A stretch of DNA of 64,000 nucleotides from JBNRMW01 sp050309795 (GCA_050309795.1 JBNRMW010000036.1:66982-130981), one strand, 5' to 3'; positions 45,912 through 54,859 are shown, numbered from the stretch's first letter. A program made the numbers and translations. Notes: generated from the letters alone by a model not told the origin.

Positions 45912-46907
45912 CTAATCTAAACGAATACGCGGATCAACTAACGCATACCCGATATCCATAACCACGTTTGCGCCTAGCGCAATTAAGGTGTAAAACATGT
46001 TCATGGCTAATACAAGCGCATTATCCTTATTCACCACCCCAGCAATTAAATATTTTCCAATTCCCTCAAAAGAGAACATTTGTTCGGTAATCGCCGAACC
46101 ACCAAACATTCCCGCAATTCCCCAAGCAACGACCGTTACTACCGGAATTAAGGCATTACGAAATGCATGTCGATAAACAACATTACGCTCTGTGACCCCT
46201 TTCGAACGGGCGGTTCGAATAAAGTCTTGAGACAACGATTCAATCATTGCATTACGTACATAACGAGAGGTCGAAGCAAAGGAACCAATGGTTAAGGTTA
46301 TTGTTGGTAAAAAAAGAATCCTTGCCCATTCTAATAGATAAGCCATATCTCCATTTTCTGCCCTAAACAAAGAGGTCGGAGGCATACTTGCGGTTGGGAA
46401 CCATCCCAACTTCTGGGCAAAGACGAAAATTAAGATCATCGCTATAAAGAACGTCGGTAAAGAGTACCCCACCATGGACATAACCTGCCAAAATCGATCG
46501 TAAAATTTCCCTTGTCTAACTGCTGATTTTATACCAATAACGATCGAGACAAAAAAGGCAATAATAGTCGATCCAATATTTAGGACCAAACTATTTCTAA
46601 GTGGACCTGCGACCACTTCAACGACAGGTTTACGATATTGCGTGGACGACCCAAAGTCTCCCGACAAAGTTGCTTGTGCCCAGCGAACATACTGAATAGG
46701 AATTGGCTGATCTAAACCCAATCTTTTTTTAGTTTCTTCATACACTTGATCATAATGCTCGGAACCTTCTGTTCCCATTTCATCAATTGGCATGAAGCGT
46801 CTAACCGGATCTCCCGGCATCGCTTTTAGCATCCCAAATAATACAATCGATATAATAAATATTACTGGAATAAGCGCTAAAAATCGCTTTAATAAATATT
46901 TTAACAT
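45912..46907 (-). CDS. oppB: Oligopeptide ABC permease OppB
   Basis: A 331-residue permease with six spans and normal architecture: MLKYLLKRFLALIPV start, GDPVRRFMP, LSGDFGSS, and the EAA loop IRTARSKGVTERNVVYRHAFRNA. No insertion. AGGA precedes the ATG. A short GTG-started leader frame with a stronger ribosome site overlaps the start. It is 2-11 bases before oppC. Confidence 0.95.
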   Translation of the reverse strand: MLKYLLKRFLALIPVIFIISIVLFGMLKAMPGDPVRRFMPIDEMGTEGSEHYDQVYEETKKRLGLDQPIPIQYVRWAQATLSGDFGSSTQYRKPVVEVVAGPLRNSLVLNIGSTIIAFFVSIVIGIKSAVRQGKFYDRFWQVMSMVGYSLPTFFIAMILIFVFAQKLGWFPTASMPPTSLFRAENGDMAYLLEWARILFLPTITLTIGSFASTSRYVRNAMIESLSQDFIRTARSKGVTERNVVYRHAFRNALIPVVTVVAWGIAGMFGGSAITEQMFSFEGIGKYLIAGVVNKDNALVLAMNMFYTLIALGANVVMDIGYALVDPRIRLD

Positions 46908-46936
46908 AGTGTTCCTACATGAACCTGATGGTTCAC
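46901..46936 (-). CDS. Possible 11-codon leader peptide coupled to oppB
   Basis: GTG start with a strong AAAGGAGG five bases upstream, reading MNHQVHVGTLC and stopping at TAA inside the oppB start codon (ATGTTAA overlap). The ribosome site is much better than the one of oppB itself, so terminating ribosomes may restart at oppB. Not recognised in any family; it may be chance. Confidence 0.4.
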   Translation of the reverse strand: MNHQVHVGTLC

Positions 46937-47025
46937 ATAAGCCTCCTTTCATCAAACGTAATTTTAATCGCCAAATTGTACAAGGTTCAATTTAGCCATG
47001 AAATTTACTTACTACATTATACAAA

Positions 47026-47053
47026 AAAACAACATAAAATCAAAGATGTCAAT
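47026..47053 (-). promoter_or_regulatory. Candidate oppB promoter inside the operon
   Basis: TATAAT (47026-47031) with TTGATT (47048-47053) 16 bases further up. It would let oppBCDF be transcribed without oppA. Confidence 0.5.
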
Positions 47054-47065
47054 TTATAGAAATAG

Positions 47066-47096
47066 AAAGGGAATAGGGTTGAACCTATTCCCCTTT
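47066..47096 (-). terminator. Hairpin between oppA and oppB (partial terminator)
   Basis: AAAGGGGAATAGG / CCTATTCCCTTT, 11-12 pairs, but with a mixed TTTCTATTTC tail rather than a T run. It may stop part of the transcripts or protect the 3' end of oppA mRNA, giving more OppA than membrane parts. Confidence 0.6.
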
Positions 47097-47136
47097 GAAT
47101 CTAAAGTTTTATTAGAACTTAGCCTATTAAACTAAA

Positions 47137-49347
47137 TTAGCGTTCGATTCTAATGTCAGCAATATCGTATTGCCATGGCCAGTCTGGTGTAGTATCCATG
47201 CCCTTGACTGCAGAAGATGCAATGTCAAAGTACTCGTTAGAGTATAGTGGAATTCCAGGTAGGAAATCGTTAAACCATAATTGCCACTCTAACCAAGCAG
47301 CTAAGAATCCATCAGTATCGGTAGGATCAGTTGCACGAAGTGCTGCTGTAATTCTGTCCGCATCAGGGTCATTCAATTGGTTTGTATTGGTAGTTGTTCC
47401 AAGTAAATCGGAGTGGAATCCATAGTTATACGGATCGTAGGCCGGAGTGAATCCAGAACCTAAAGTAAAGGCTTGATATGTTCTGTTTTCAGGAGCTTTT
47501 TGGAATCCATAGTAGAAGTCATCTAATAAGACGTCAAAGTCAATTAGTTGACCAATCCATTTAAGTCCAGCTAAGCGTCCGTTAGGAACCATTTCACCAA
47601 CTACAACGTTTAATACCTCTTCTGAAGCACCACCGTGATGAATTACTAAGGCTTCACCATCGGCATTGTGACGCCAGTAAGCAAAGTCTTCACCATCAGA
47701 TTCAGCTAGTGCCGCTGCTTTTGTGGCATCCCAAGGGGTAACGCCGTCTTTTTCATAAGCATATGGAGACGCATCTAATAATTCGTTAGCGCGGTCAATA
47801 TCCAATGCATAAGCGGTTCCGCGTTCTTCGATTTTATCTAGGAACTCTTCACCTTTCAATTGGTAAGTCCATTGGGAAAGTCCATAGTGACCTTGACCAA
47901 CAACACCATAACCACCAGAAACACCTTCAACCAACTTCGTACGGTCAATTAAGAAGGCAACTGCTTGACGAACTTCTTTATGGTTTACAGGTTCAGCATC
48001 GACTGTGAAGTCTAAGACACCGTATCCATTACGTGGGTAAGAATACATTGTGGTCTTGCCTTCTTTTTCTGCAGCCATTGCTTTCTCAATCTTTTCGATT
48101 TCGATAACGCCAGGAGCCAGGTCAGCTTCGCCGTTAATAACCATATCAACGTCAACCTTTTCGTTAACACCGCGTACAGAAACGCGTGCAACAGTTGGAA
48201 TCTTACCTTGGAAGTTTCCAGAATAGTTAGGGTTCAATTCTACAACTGCATTTTGGTTTTCAAATAGTAAGAACTGGTAAGGTCCTGTAGTGACGTCAGG
48301 CTTAAATAGGTAAGTCGTTGCGACATCATAAGCACCTGTTTGTAATAAGAGTTTTGCAGCATCAACGATTTCGCCAGCTTCCGCTTTAGCGATTTCTTCT
48401 TCAATAGCTGCAATTTCAGCTTCGATCGCAGCAATGTTCTTTAGGTCAGAACTATCATCATAGACGTCTGGTCCATCATATTCTTCGCCGTCTTTTTCAG
48501 CTTTGTCTTTAGCTTCTTGGATCTTTTCGTTTTCTTTATCGATCGCATCCCTAATTTCTTGAATTTCCGCTTCATGAACTTTAATACGTTCTTGCGAAGA
48601 TTCGACGAAAGCGGCTACTTCTTCTTCAGATAGTTCACGTCCGTCAGCGACGACAAGAGATGATCCATCTTCACCGATGTCTAAGCCCGGTGCAAAACGG
48701 AACATTGGACTTGGAGAAGCGCTAACCATGAGTGCTTCATAGAAATAAGGAAGCTGAGAAGCGTCGATTGTCATTTCAAATGTCATGTCATCGACTAATT
48801 TAATTCCAGGGAAGGAATCTGCACCCTCATAGTATGCTTTCTTACCAACTAAATATTGGTGAGCGGTAGAAGCCATGGTTGCTCCTGCTCTTAGCCACTC
48901 TGGGGAAGCTACGAATAGAGCACCAAAGACGTAGTCTTTAGCAGTAATTGGTTCGCCTGTGTTATATTTCAGGCCATCATTAATGGTAAAGGTGTAAGTT
49001 TTACTGCCATCTTCGTTTTCTGTAACAACTTCTTCTTTAACAACAGTTTTGTTAAGAACGAATTGTCCACCTTCATCCGTTGCGTATGTACCATAATCAT
49101 AAATGAGATCACGAACCATCTTGTCATAAGATGAATTAGTAAACCCAGATAGGAAATGGCCGGTAAGGTTTGCCCCTACAACGACGCGTAATTCGTTTCC
49201 TGCGTCAGCACCTGGATCAGGTTCTGTTGCTGTTTCACTTGGCGTTCCTGTTTCAACAGGGTCCGTTTCTGATGGAGTTGTTGTTCCACAAGAAACAAGT
49301 AACGCTAGTACAAACAACAAGGCAAGAAGTCTTTTGATTAATTTCAT
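47137..49347 (-). CDS. oppA: Oligopeptide-binding lipoprotein OppA with a charged helical insertion
   Basis: A 736-residue solute-binding protein where about 540-620 is usual. Lipobox LVSC (Cys20) is followed by a Thr/Pro/Glu-rich linker. The family fold is visible: LVVGANLTGHF, KYNTGEPITAKDYVFG, LDPNYSG-type LNPNYSGNFQGK and VAFLIDRTKLVEG. Residues about 238-328 form a charged, Glu/Lys-rich helical insertion (EEEVAAFVESSQERIKVHEAE), just before the conserved TTGPYQF. GGAGG six bases before this ATG excludes two upstream starts. First gene of the opp operon with its own consensus promoter. Confidence 0.92.
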   Translation of the reverse strand: MKLIKRLLALLFVLALLVSCGTTTPSETDPVETGTPSETATEPDPGADAGNELRVVVGANLTGHFLSGFTNSSYDKMVRDLIYDYGTYATDEGGQFVLNKTVVKEEVVTENEDGSKTYTFTINDGLKYNTGEPITAKDYVFGALFVASPEWLRAGATMASTAHQYLVGKKAYYEGADSFPGIKLVDDMTFEMTIDASQLPYFYEALMVSASPSPMFRFAPGLDIGEDGSSLVVADGRELSEEEVAAFVESSQERIKVHEAEIQEIRDAIDKENEKIQEAKDKAEKDGEEYDGPDVYDDSSDLKNIAAIEAEIAAIEEEIAKAEAGEIVDAAKLLLQTGAYDVATTYLFKPDVTTGPYQFLLFENQNAVVELNPNYSGNFQGKIPTVARVSVRGVNEKVDVDMVINGEADLAPGVIEIEKIEKAMAAEKEGKTTMYSYPRNGYGVLDFTVDAEPVNHKEVRQAVAFLIDRTKLVEGVSGGYGVVGQGHYGLSQWTYQLKGEEFLDKIEERGTAYALDIDRANELLDASPYAYEKDGVTPWDATKAAALAESDGEDFAYWRHNADGEALVIHHGGASEEVLNVVVGEMVPNGRLAGLKWIGQLIDFDVLLDDFYYGFQKAPENRTYQAFTLGSGFTPAYDPYNYGFHSDLLGTTTNTNQLNDPDADRITAALRATDPTDTDGFLAAWLEWQLWFNDFLPGIPLYSNEYFDIASSAVKGMDTTPDWPWQYDIADIRIER

Positions 49348-49396
49348 ATCCATCCTCCTTGTATGAAATAATGCAGAGATAACTCTGTATGGGACT

Positions 49397-49425
49397 ATTA
49401 TATGGATTAAATTTTGCGTTGTCAA
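49397..49425 (-). promoter_or_regulatory. oppA promoter
   Basis: Perfect TTGACA (49420-49425) and TATAAT (49397-49402) spaced 17 bases. The leader holds a small CAGAG / CTCTG hairpin before the ribosome site. Confidence 0.9.
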
Positions 49426-49451
49426 GAAAATAGTGTAAATATTTCGACAGA

Positions 49452-49489
49452 TTCACAAATTTTGTTTCATAACTATTTACATTTGTGAA
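49452..49489. repeat. Perfect 9-base inverted repeat upstream of oppA
   Basis: TTCACAAAT (49452-49460) and ATTTGTGAA (49481-49489), 20 bases apart, 27-64 bases upstream of the oppA -35. The half-sites resemble the TTGTGAA core of Rex or Crp sites, but the spacing fits neither. Confidence 0.45.
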
Positions 49490-49498
49490 AATAGTTTC

Positions 49499-49523
49499 AA
49501 AAAAGCACCCTTAACGGATGCTT
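49499..49523 (-). terminator. Terminator of the relQ-like gene
   Basis: AAGCATCC / GGGTGCTT, eight pairs, then six T residues. It contains the stop codon of the gene. Confidence 0.85.
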
Positions 49524-50188
49524 CTATTTGAATTAATAAGATAAAATAGTTCCTGCATGCGGTTGTCGGTTTGACTAATCACATCCCCCACCCGCTTCAA
49601 TTGACGACTAATTTCTTCTTTATTGTCTAAATCTTGTTTGTAGTTTAATTCATGCTCCATCGATGCCCACCAATCCATCGCAATCGTTCTTAATTGCACC
49701 TCCACGGTCAGCATTTCTTTTTTCTGCTCAAAGAAGACAGGAATCGATAAAATCAGATGGAGGGAACGATAGCCATTCTCTTTCGGCGATTCGATGTAGT
49801 CCTTTTCATCTAATAATTTGACATCGTCCTGACGCAGCAACATTTGTTTAACCAAATAGATATCATCTAAGTATGGGGTAATCACCCGAATCCCGGCGAT
49901 ATCGTGTAAATTTTTCAGAGCACTATCCAAAGACATTTCCAAGTTCAAGTGCTGAAGTTTTTTACAAATACTTTGTGGTTCTTTAATTCGACTGCGGATT
50001 GAATCAATGGGGATATGTTGTTGACGATGTTGGGCTTCTTTACTCAAAACATTTAAACGTGTTTCCATTTCTAATAAGGCACAACTATATCTCATCACCA
50101 TTTCGGAATACGCTTCGGGATCACTCACCAACTTTGCGACGTCCAATTCTTGGCTCACAAGGTCGTTTTCATAAAAAAACATGTTCAC
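49511..50188 (-). CDS. relQ: Small alarmone (p)ppGpp synthetase, RelQ/YjbM-like
   Basis: A 225-residue single-domain RelA/SpoT synthetase lacking the hydrolase and regulatory parts, so it makes (p)ppGpp but does not break it down. The DIAGIRVI motif, KENGYRSLHLI (G-loop) and EVQLRTIAMDWWASMEHELNYK are conserved. Start GTG with TGAGG seven bases upstream. RelQ or RelP cannot be separated with certainty. Neighbours are unrelated. Confidence 0.9.
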   Translation of the reverse strand: MNMFFYENDLVSQELDVAKLVSDPEAYSEMVMRYSCALLEMETRLNVLSKEAQHRQQHIPIDSIRSRIKEPQSICKKLQHLNLEMSLDSALKNLHDIAGIRVITPYLDDIYLVKQMLLRQDDVKLLDEKDYIESPKENGYRSLHLILSIPVFFEQKKEMLTVEVQLRTIAMDWWASMEHELNYKQDLDNKEEISRQLKRVGDVISQTDNRMQELFYLINSNRSIR

Positions 50189-50252
50189 ATTAAAACCTCA
50201 ACTTTTTTGTATATGTATTACGGTTCTCTCTCGTATCTCTACTATATCACAT

Positions 50253-50909
50253 CTATGGTCGATTCGTGATGTCTCCCGACCACTCGATGTTAATGTTTTC
50301 TTGAATAAACGACTGTTTCGGTTTAAGTATGTTTTGAACATAGTCTTTATTGCGGGCAAAGTATTCACGAACCTGTTGATAATAGCTTGTTTTCTTTTGT
50401 TGAGCGGCTGGATAACCATAGGCTTCTATGCCATTTTGGCGTCCTAAGAAAATAGCTCTAGGCAAATGGTATTTCTGAGAAACAATAATGACATTCTTTA
50501 AATTAAAAACTTCCTTCAAGGACAACATGGAACGATATGTCGACTGCCCATCATGATCAATGAAAATTCGATAAGATGGAATCCCCTGCTCCATCAAATA
50601 GTTTTTCATGACTTGAACCTCCGAAGTAGACTCAATTCCCCCATGACCGGAAACAATAATTCGTCGGCTAAGACCTTTATCATATAAATAAGCCGCCGTA
50701 TCTAACCGTTCTCGTACAACTGGAAGAGGCTCTCCATCTTCGACCAAAGAACCTAATACCACAATCGCTTCTATAGGTTGATTATATAAGGTATGCTCAC
50801 TCAAGATATATGGCCGATAAGGTTTCACTAAATGATTATTAACCGTCAACGATAAACCCACTAACAAAACAAGGAGTAAGCCCAATAATAAACGAAGTCT
50901 CTTCACCAT
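50253..50909 (-). CDS. DUF218 family protein (SanA/ElyC/YdcF-like)
   Basis: A 218-residue protein with an N-terminal membrane helix (about 4-23) and a DUF218 domain (VVLGSLVEDGEPLPVVRERLDTAAYLY, VSGHGG, and SQKYHLPRAIFLGR). Homologues affect the envelope; the exact reaction is unknown. It overlaps the next gene by seven bases. Confidence 0.87.
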   Translation of the reverse strand: MVKRLRLLLGLLLVLLVGLSLTVNNHLVKPYRPYILSEHTLYNQPIEAIVVLGSLVEDGEPLPVVRERLDTAAYLYDKGLSRRIIVSGHGGIESTSEVQVMKNYLMEQGIPSYRIFIDHDGQSTYRSMLSLKEVFNLKNVIIVSQKYHLPRAIFLGRQNGIEAYGYPAAQQKKTSYYQQVREYFARNKDYVQNILKPKQSFIQENINIEWSGDITNRP

Positions 50910-51586
50910 AAGTACAACACCAATTGATACACCATAACCACCAAAATAGCCGGCAAGCCATTCGCCACTTTAATATCCTTAATCTTTAATAGATGCAACG
51001 CCAAAGCCACAATTAAGATGGAGCCCACTGCTCCGATCTCGACAATAATCTCTGGTGTTAAAAAAGAACGAAGAAAAGACGACAATAAAAAAATAGTCCC
51101 TTGATACAACACAACCACCACGGAAGAGCCCATCACGCCATAGCCATATATGGAACCATAAACCATCGTACTAATAAAATCCAAAACCGCTTTAATTAAC
51201 AAAAGACTACCATCGCCACTCAATCCTAAATTAAGCGGACCCAAAATAGCCATCGAACCCACACTATGAATCATTACCATGAGCACAAACGCCTGACCAA
51301 CACCAGCTTCTTTATCACCAAATTTCTTTTCAACAAAAGAACCGAATTTTTGAAGCTTTTGATCAAGGTCAAACCAGGAACCAATAAAAGAACCAACCAC
51401 AATACTCACGAGCATTAAAATCGGCATTTCTGATTTAATTGCCCCAGAAATACCGACCATTAAGACCGTAATATTAACCATGGTTAAAGTGAAATCTAAC
51501 TGACTCGAAGAAACGGTTTTTTTAAGAACGTTCGATAATAACCCGCCAACAACAATCATAAAGCCATTAAATAAGATTAATTCCAT
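50903..51586 (-). CDS. DUF554 membrane protein
   Basis: A 227-residue protein with six or seven spans. VGSFIGSWFDLDQKLQKFG and FVLMVMIHSVGSMAILGPLNLGLSGD are the DUF554 core. GGAGA precedes the ATG. The family role is unknown; it is cotranscribed with the DUF218 gene. Confidence 0.88.
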   Translation of the reverse strand: MELILFNGFMIVVGGLLSNVLKKTVSSSQLDFTLTMVNITVLMVGISGAIKSEMPILMLVSIVVGSFIGSWFDLDQKLQKFGSFVEKKFGDKEAGVGQAFVLMVMIHSVGSMAILGPLNLGLSGDGSLLLIKAVLDFISTMVYGSIYGYGVMGSSVVVVLYQGTIFLLSSFLRSFLTPEIIVEIGAVGSILIVALALHLLKIKDIKVANGLPAILVVMVYQLVLYLW

Positions 51587-51675
51587 AGATGTCTCCTACC
51601 TAATAGTTTAGTCCACTTCTACAAAATTATCAACAACAAACCCGACATATGATATGATAGGCTTGGTGATAAAAA

Positions 51676-52635
51676 ATGAAAAAAATACAATATGGAATCC
51701 TTTCCACAGCAAGCATTGTTGAACGCTTTGTACGAGCTGTTCAATCCACAACGCACAGCGAAGTTGCGGCCATTGCCTCTCGTTCTCTACAAAAAGCTCA
51801 AGCTCATGCTCAAAAACTACAAATAAACCAAGCTTACGGAACCTATCAAGAACTTTTTGAGGACCCAAATATCGATATCATTTATATCGCAACACCCAAT
51901 GAAAATCACTATCAAGACATTAAAAATGCTTTAAATCAACAGAAGCATGTCTTATGCGAAAAACCATTCACACTAACCAGCCAACAAGCCCGAGACGCGT
52001 TTCAGTTAGCCCAAGAAAAACAATGCTTTTTAATGGAAGCTCAAAAGTCTGTATTTCTACCAACAACGCTCGCCATAAAAAACTATATCCAGACCCAAGA
52101 ACTCGGTCCACTGCTGCAAATAGACATCAGTTCCTCTTACACTGGGCGACATCCTGAAGGGCATTGGATGAATCAACCCCACCAAGGCGGAGCCCTCATC
52201 CCTTCTGGTTCTTATACGATTGAATACTTAAACTTCCTAATGGACCAACCCGCTGACCATTACCAGGCTCACTATACACAAATGGAAACAAAAGCAATTG
52301 ACGAAGTCTCGTTGAACTTAAAATATGGCGATGTTTTAGCCCATAGTTTTATTTCTGTTAAAACCAATACCAAAAACACCGCTACCTTTTTCTTTGAAAA
52401 AGGCTATGTCGACGTTTTTGAATTCTGGAAAGCCCGAGGCTACACCGTGCACCAATGGGAAACCAACACAAAAATCCCTTATCCATTACCCGTCGATTAT
52501 GAAATGGTGTATGAAGTCGACCATGTTTACAAATGTTTAAAAGAAAAGCGACTAACCAGTCCAATCATGAGTCCTCAAGCGACAATAACCTGTGTCGAGA
52601 TGGTCGAAGCCATTCAAAAGACCGCCTTAATCTAA
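51676..52635 (+). CDS. Gfo/Idh/MocA family NAD(P)-dependent oxidoreductase
   Basis: A 319-residue sugar or inositol dehydrogenase-like enzyme. N-terminal Rossmann domain (MKKIQYGILSTASIVERF, then IYIATPNENHYQ) with the EKPFT motif of the family near residue 96; C-terminal substrate domain. TGGTGAT precedes the ATG. The substrate is unknown. Its stop overlaps the convergent LTA synthase by nine bases, with no terminator between them. Confidence 0.9.
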   Translation: MKKIQYGILSTASIVERFVRAVQSTTHSEVAAIASRSLQKAQAHAQKLQINQAYGTYQELFEDPNIDIIYIATPNENHYQDIKNALNQQKHVLCEKPFTLTSQQARDAFQLAQEKQCFLMEAQKSVFLPTTLAIKNYIQTQELGPLLQIDISSSYTGRHPEGHWMNQPHQGGALIPSGSYTIEYLNFLMDQPADHYQAHYTQMETKAIDEVSLNLKYGDVLAHSFISVKTNTKNTATFFFEKGYVDVFEFWKARGYTVHQWETNTKIPYPLPVDYEMVYEVDHVYKCLKEKRLTSPIMSPQATITCVEMVEAIQKTALI

Positions 52636-54657
52636 CTCGGGCCAGATGGCCTGCGTGTTGAAATGCTTATAATAATCCATCTCCAAAATGAGACGACTAT
52701 AATCAAACCGTTGGGCAACAATCCGATTCATCGAAGCAACATAATCCTCTGGAACATCAACACCTGGATTAGGTGAAAAAACTTTCGTCTTGGCATTATA
52801 TCGACCAAAATCACTAATCCAAGACCGATTAACAAAGATCACCAAGCTCGGTTCATCGGACAAAATATCCCGACCAGCGAGTAAGCGCGAATCAAAGGGC
52901 ATATTCATTAAATTATAAATCGTAGGTAAGACATCCAAACTAGAGGAATATTTATCAATAGTTGCGGGGGTAATTCCATCAAAATAAACTAAAAGTGAGC
53001 CCCGATACAATTCAAAGTTTTCTTCAACCGTTTCCCCAGCAAGCTCATCAATTGCTTCTTTAGGCAGGCCATACGGATAATGATCCGCATTAACCACAAT
53101 TAAGGTCTTCTCAGCAAGACCTTTTTCTCTAAGCGTCTCCAATAAAACTTCCATCGCTCGATCAAATTCTATTTGGGTCGCCATATAGGCTTTCGCTTCT
53201 TCGGTCTGATAAGGTAAACCCTCTACCAATGCTCGATTCTTAGTGGCGATATAGTTGTCTTTATATAAATAACCCATATGCCCACTGACAGTCATATAAT
53301 ACGTGTGAAACTTCTCTTTATCGATATATTTATCCATTGTTTCTAACATTAAATCAATATCGGATTCCGGCCACGTTTTACGTATATTTAACCCATTGCC
53401 AATACCCATATATTCATAACCCATATTTGGATGAGAAATATCCCGCTTGTAATAATTAAAGGTATGGTTATGAAAGGCCATTGTGTGATACCCATATCGT
53501 CGCAATAAATTTCCGTAAGTAAAGGCCATATCATTTTTCTGCTGGCCAGAAACAGCCAACGACCAAACACCATTCTTGGGAATCAACCCCGTTACCCCCA
53601 CATATTCCCCATCGGAAGTGGAGACACTCCAAACCGGATTGTAAAAATTCGTAAACTTTAATCCTTGTTCTTGCATCATATATAAGGTAGGGGTCAGCTC
53701 AGGATCGACACTAAAGCGCGAATACGCTTCTGCCGTCACAAAAATTAGATTAAAACCTTCTGCTATTCCCGTATATTCATTGGTATAGGTTGGATTAATC
53801 TGACTAAAATATTGATCCATTTTTTGGAGCGTCTCATTTTTTGTTGAGTTTGATAATTCATTAAAATCAATATCTAAAACCCAGGGCTTACGTTCAACCT
53901 CCGGTTCATTAGGGGATTCAATAACTTCTGTCTCCAAAGGCGGTGTGCTCGGTGTTGGAATAACCACGACAGGATCGGTTTCAACATCGGCCTTACTCGG
54001 GAAAAAATAGTTACGGACATCGACACGCATGGCGGTCAATAAACCGAATTTGTCGCTACCCATGAATACTTGACTATCGCGATGATACAAACCATTAAGC
54101 GACGGGTTCCCCTCATCTTGAGCATGGATAAACAACAACATACTCATCCAGAGAAGTCCACCAACCACCACGAACAACAAGGACGAACGATGCCAACGAA
54201 AGGCCACCAAGGGTGCCCGAAAAGTGATGACAACCACGAAACCAAAAGGAATCAAGAAGACAACCAACGCCCACCAATAATTAAGAATCAAGTTCAAAAT
54301 ATCTCGATAAAACTCCAAAATCTGTAACGAATTGAACATCGAATAGATCGTATATAAAGTCTTAAACAATTGGAAATACAAAAATTGAGAAATAAACAAC
54401 AACGCCATGATTAAAAGCAGACCCAAAAAAAAGACTTTACGAACCCTAGGCCCCAGCATGCTGCTCACAATATAAACCAGTAAGCCAAACAGGACACAAA
54501 ACAAAAAATCTAAACCAACAAAACGAAAAGAACCATAAACCAACCAGCGAAACACTAAGCCACTCAAATAGCGCGTAGAAAAGCTAAACAAGGCAATAAA
54601 CCAACTAGTATTCGAAACTTGTTTCAAATTCTTATACAGACTTTTCATAACCTTCAC
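52627..54657 (-). CDS. Lipoteichoic acid synthase-like sulfatase-fold transferase (LtaS family)
   Basis: A 676-residue membrane enzyme. Five spans in the first 190 residues precede an extracellular sulfatase-like domain (from about 300). The catalytic Thr is in SVSTSDGEYVGV; MAFHNHTFNYYKRD and VVNADHYPYG carry the metal ligands. Family members polymerise glycerol-phosphate on lipoteichoic acid or act on related phosphatidylglycerol substrates. The start could be GTG at 54657 or ATG three codons later; spacing to GAAGG favours neither. Confidence 0.9.
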   Translation of the reverse strand: MKVMKSLYKNLKQVSNTSWFIALFSFSTRYLSGLVFRWLVYGSFRFVGLDFLFCVLFGLLVYIVSSMLGPRVRKVFFLGLLLIMALLFISQFLYFQLFKTLYTIYSMFNSLQILEFYRDILNLILNYWWALVVFLIPFGFVVVITFRAPLVAFRWHRSSLLFVVVGGLLWMSMLLFIHAQDEGNPSLNGLYHRDSQVFMGSDKFGLLTAMRVDVRNYFFPSKADVETDPVVVIPTPSTPPLETEVIESPNEPEVERKPWVLDIDFNELSNSTKNETLQKMDQYFSQINPTYTNEYTGIAEGFNLIFVTAEAYSRFSVDPELTPTLYMMQEQGLKFTNFYNPVWSVSTSDGEYVGVTGLIPKNGVWSLAVSGQQKNDMAFTYGNLLRRYGYHTMAFHNHTFNYYKRDISHPNMGYEYMGIGNGLNIRKTWPESDIDLMLETMDKYIDKEKFHTYYMTVSGHMGYLYKDNYIATKNRALVEGLPYQTEEAKAYMATQIEFDRAMEVLLETLREKGLAEKTLIVVNADHYPYGLPKEAIDELAGETVEENFELYRGSLLVYFDGITPATIDKYSSSLDVLPTIYNLMNMPFDSRLLAGRDILSDEPSLVIFVNRSWISDFGRYNAKTKVFSPNPGVDVPEDYVASMNRIVAQRFDYSRLILEMDYYKHFNTQAIWPELD

Positions 54658-54720
54658 TTCTTTCTTCTTAACAGAATCTTTATATTCTTAACTTTACCTT
54701 AAAAATGTTCAAATTACAAT

Positions 54721-54754
54721 AAAAAACTCCATAACCCAATGGATTACAGAGTTT
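54721..54754 (-). terminator. Terminator of tRNA-Ser
   Basis: AAACTC with TAATCC / GGTTA stem, interrupted by two CA/TG pairs, then GAGTTT and a six-T run on the minus strand. Confidence 0.82.
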
Positions 54755-54767
54755 GAAAAATCATTAA

Positions 54768-54856
54768 TGGCGGAGGAAGTAGGATTTGAACCCACGCGAG
54801 CTTTCACTCCTATCGGTTTTCGAAACCGACCCCTTCAGCCTCTTGGGTATTCCTCC
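54768..54856 (-). tRNA. tRNA-Ser (anticodon CGA)
   Basis: Acceptor GGAGGAA / TTCCTCC, anticodon loop TTCGAAA with CGA, long variable arm typical of Ser, T-loop TTCAAAT, encoded CCA. 89 bases. Lies 25 bases after pfp. Confidence 0.96.
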
Positions 54857-54859
54857 AGG

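Noticed and set aside
49477..49500. Classical Rex operator TTGTGAA-N4-TTCACAA upstream of oppA
   Set aside because: The half-sites have six instead of four bases between them and one half is imperfect.
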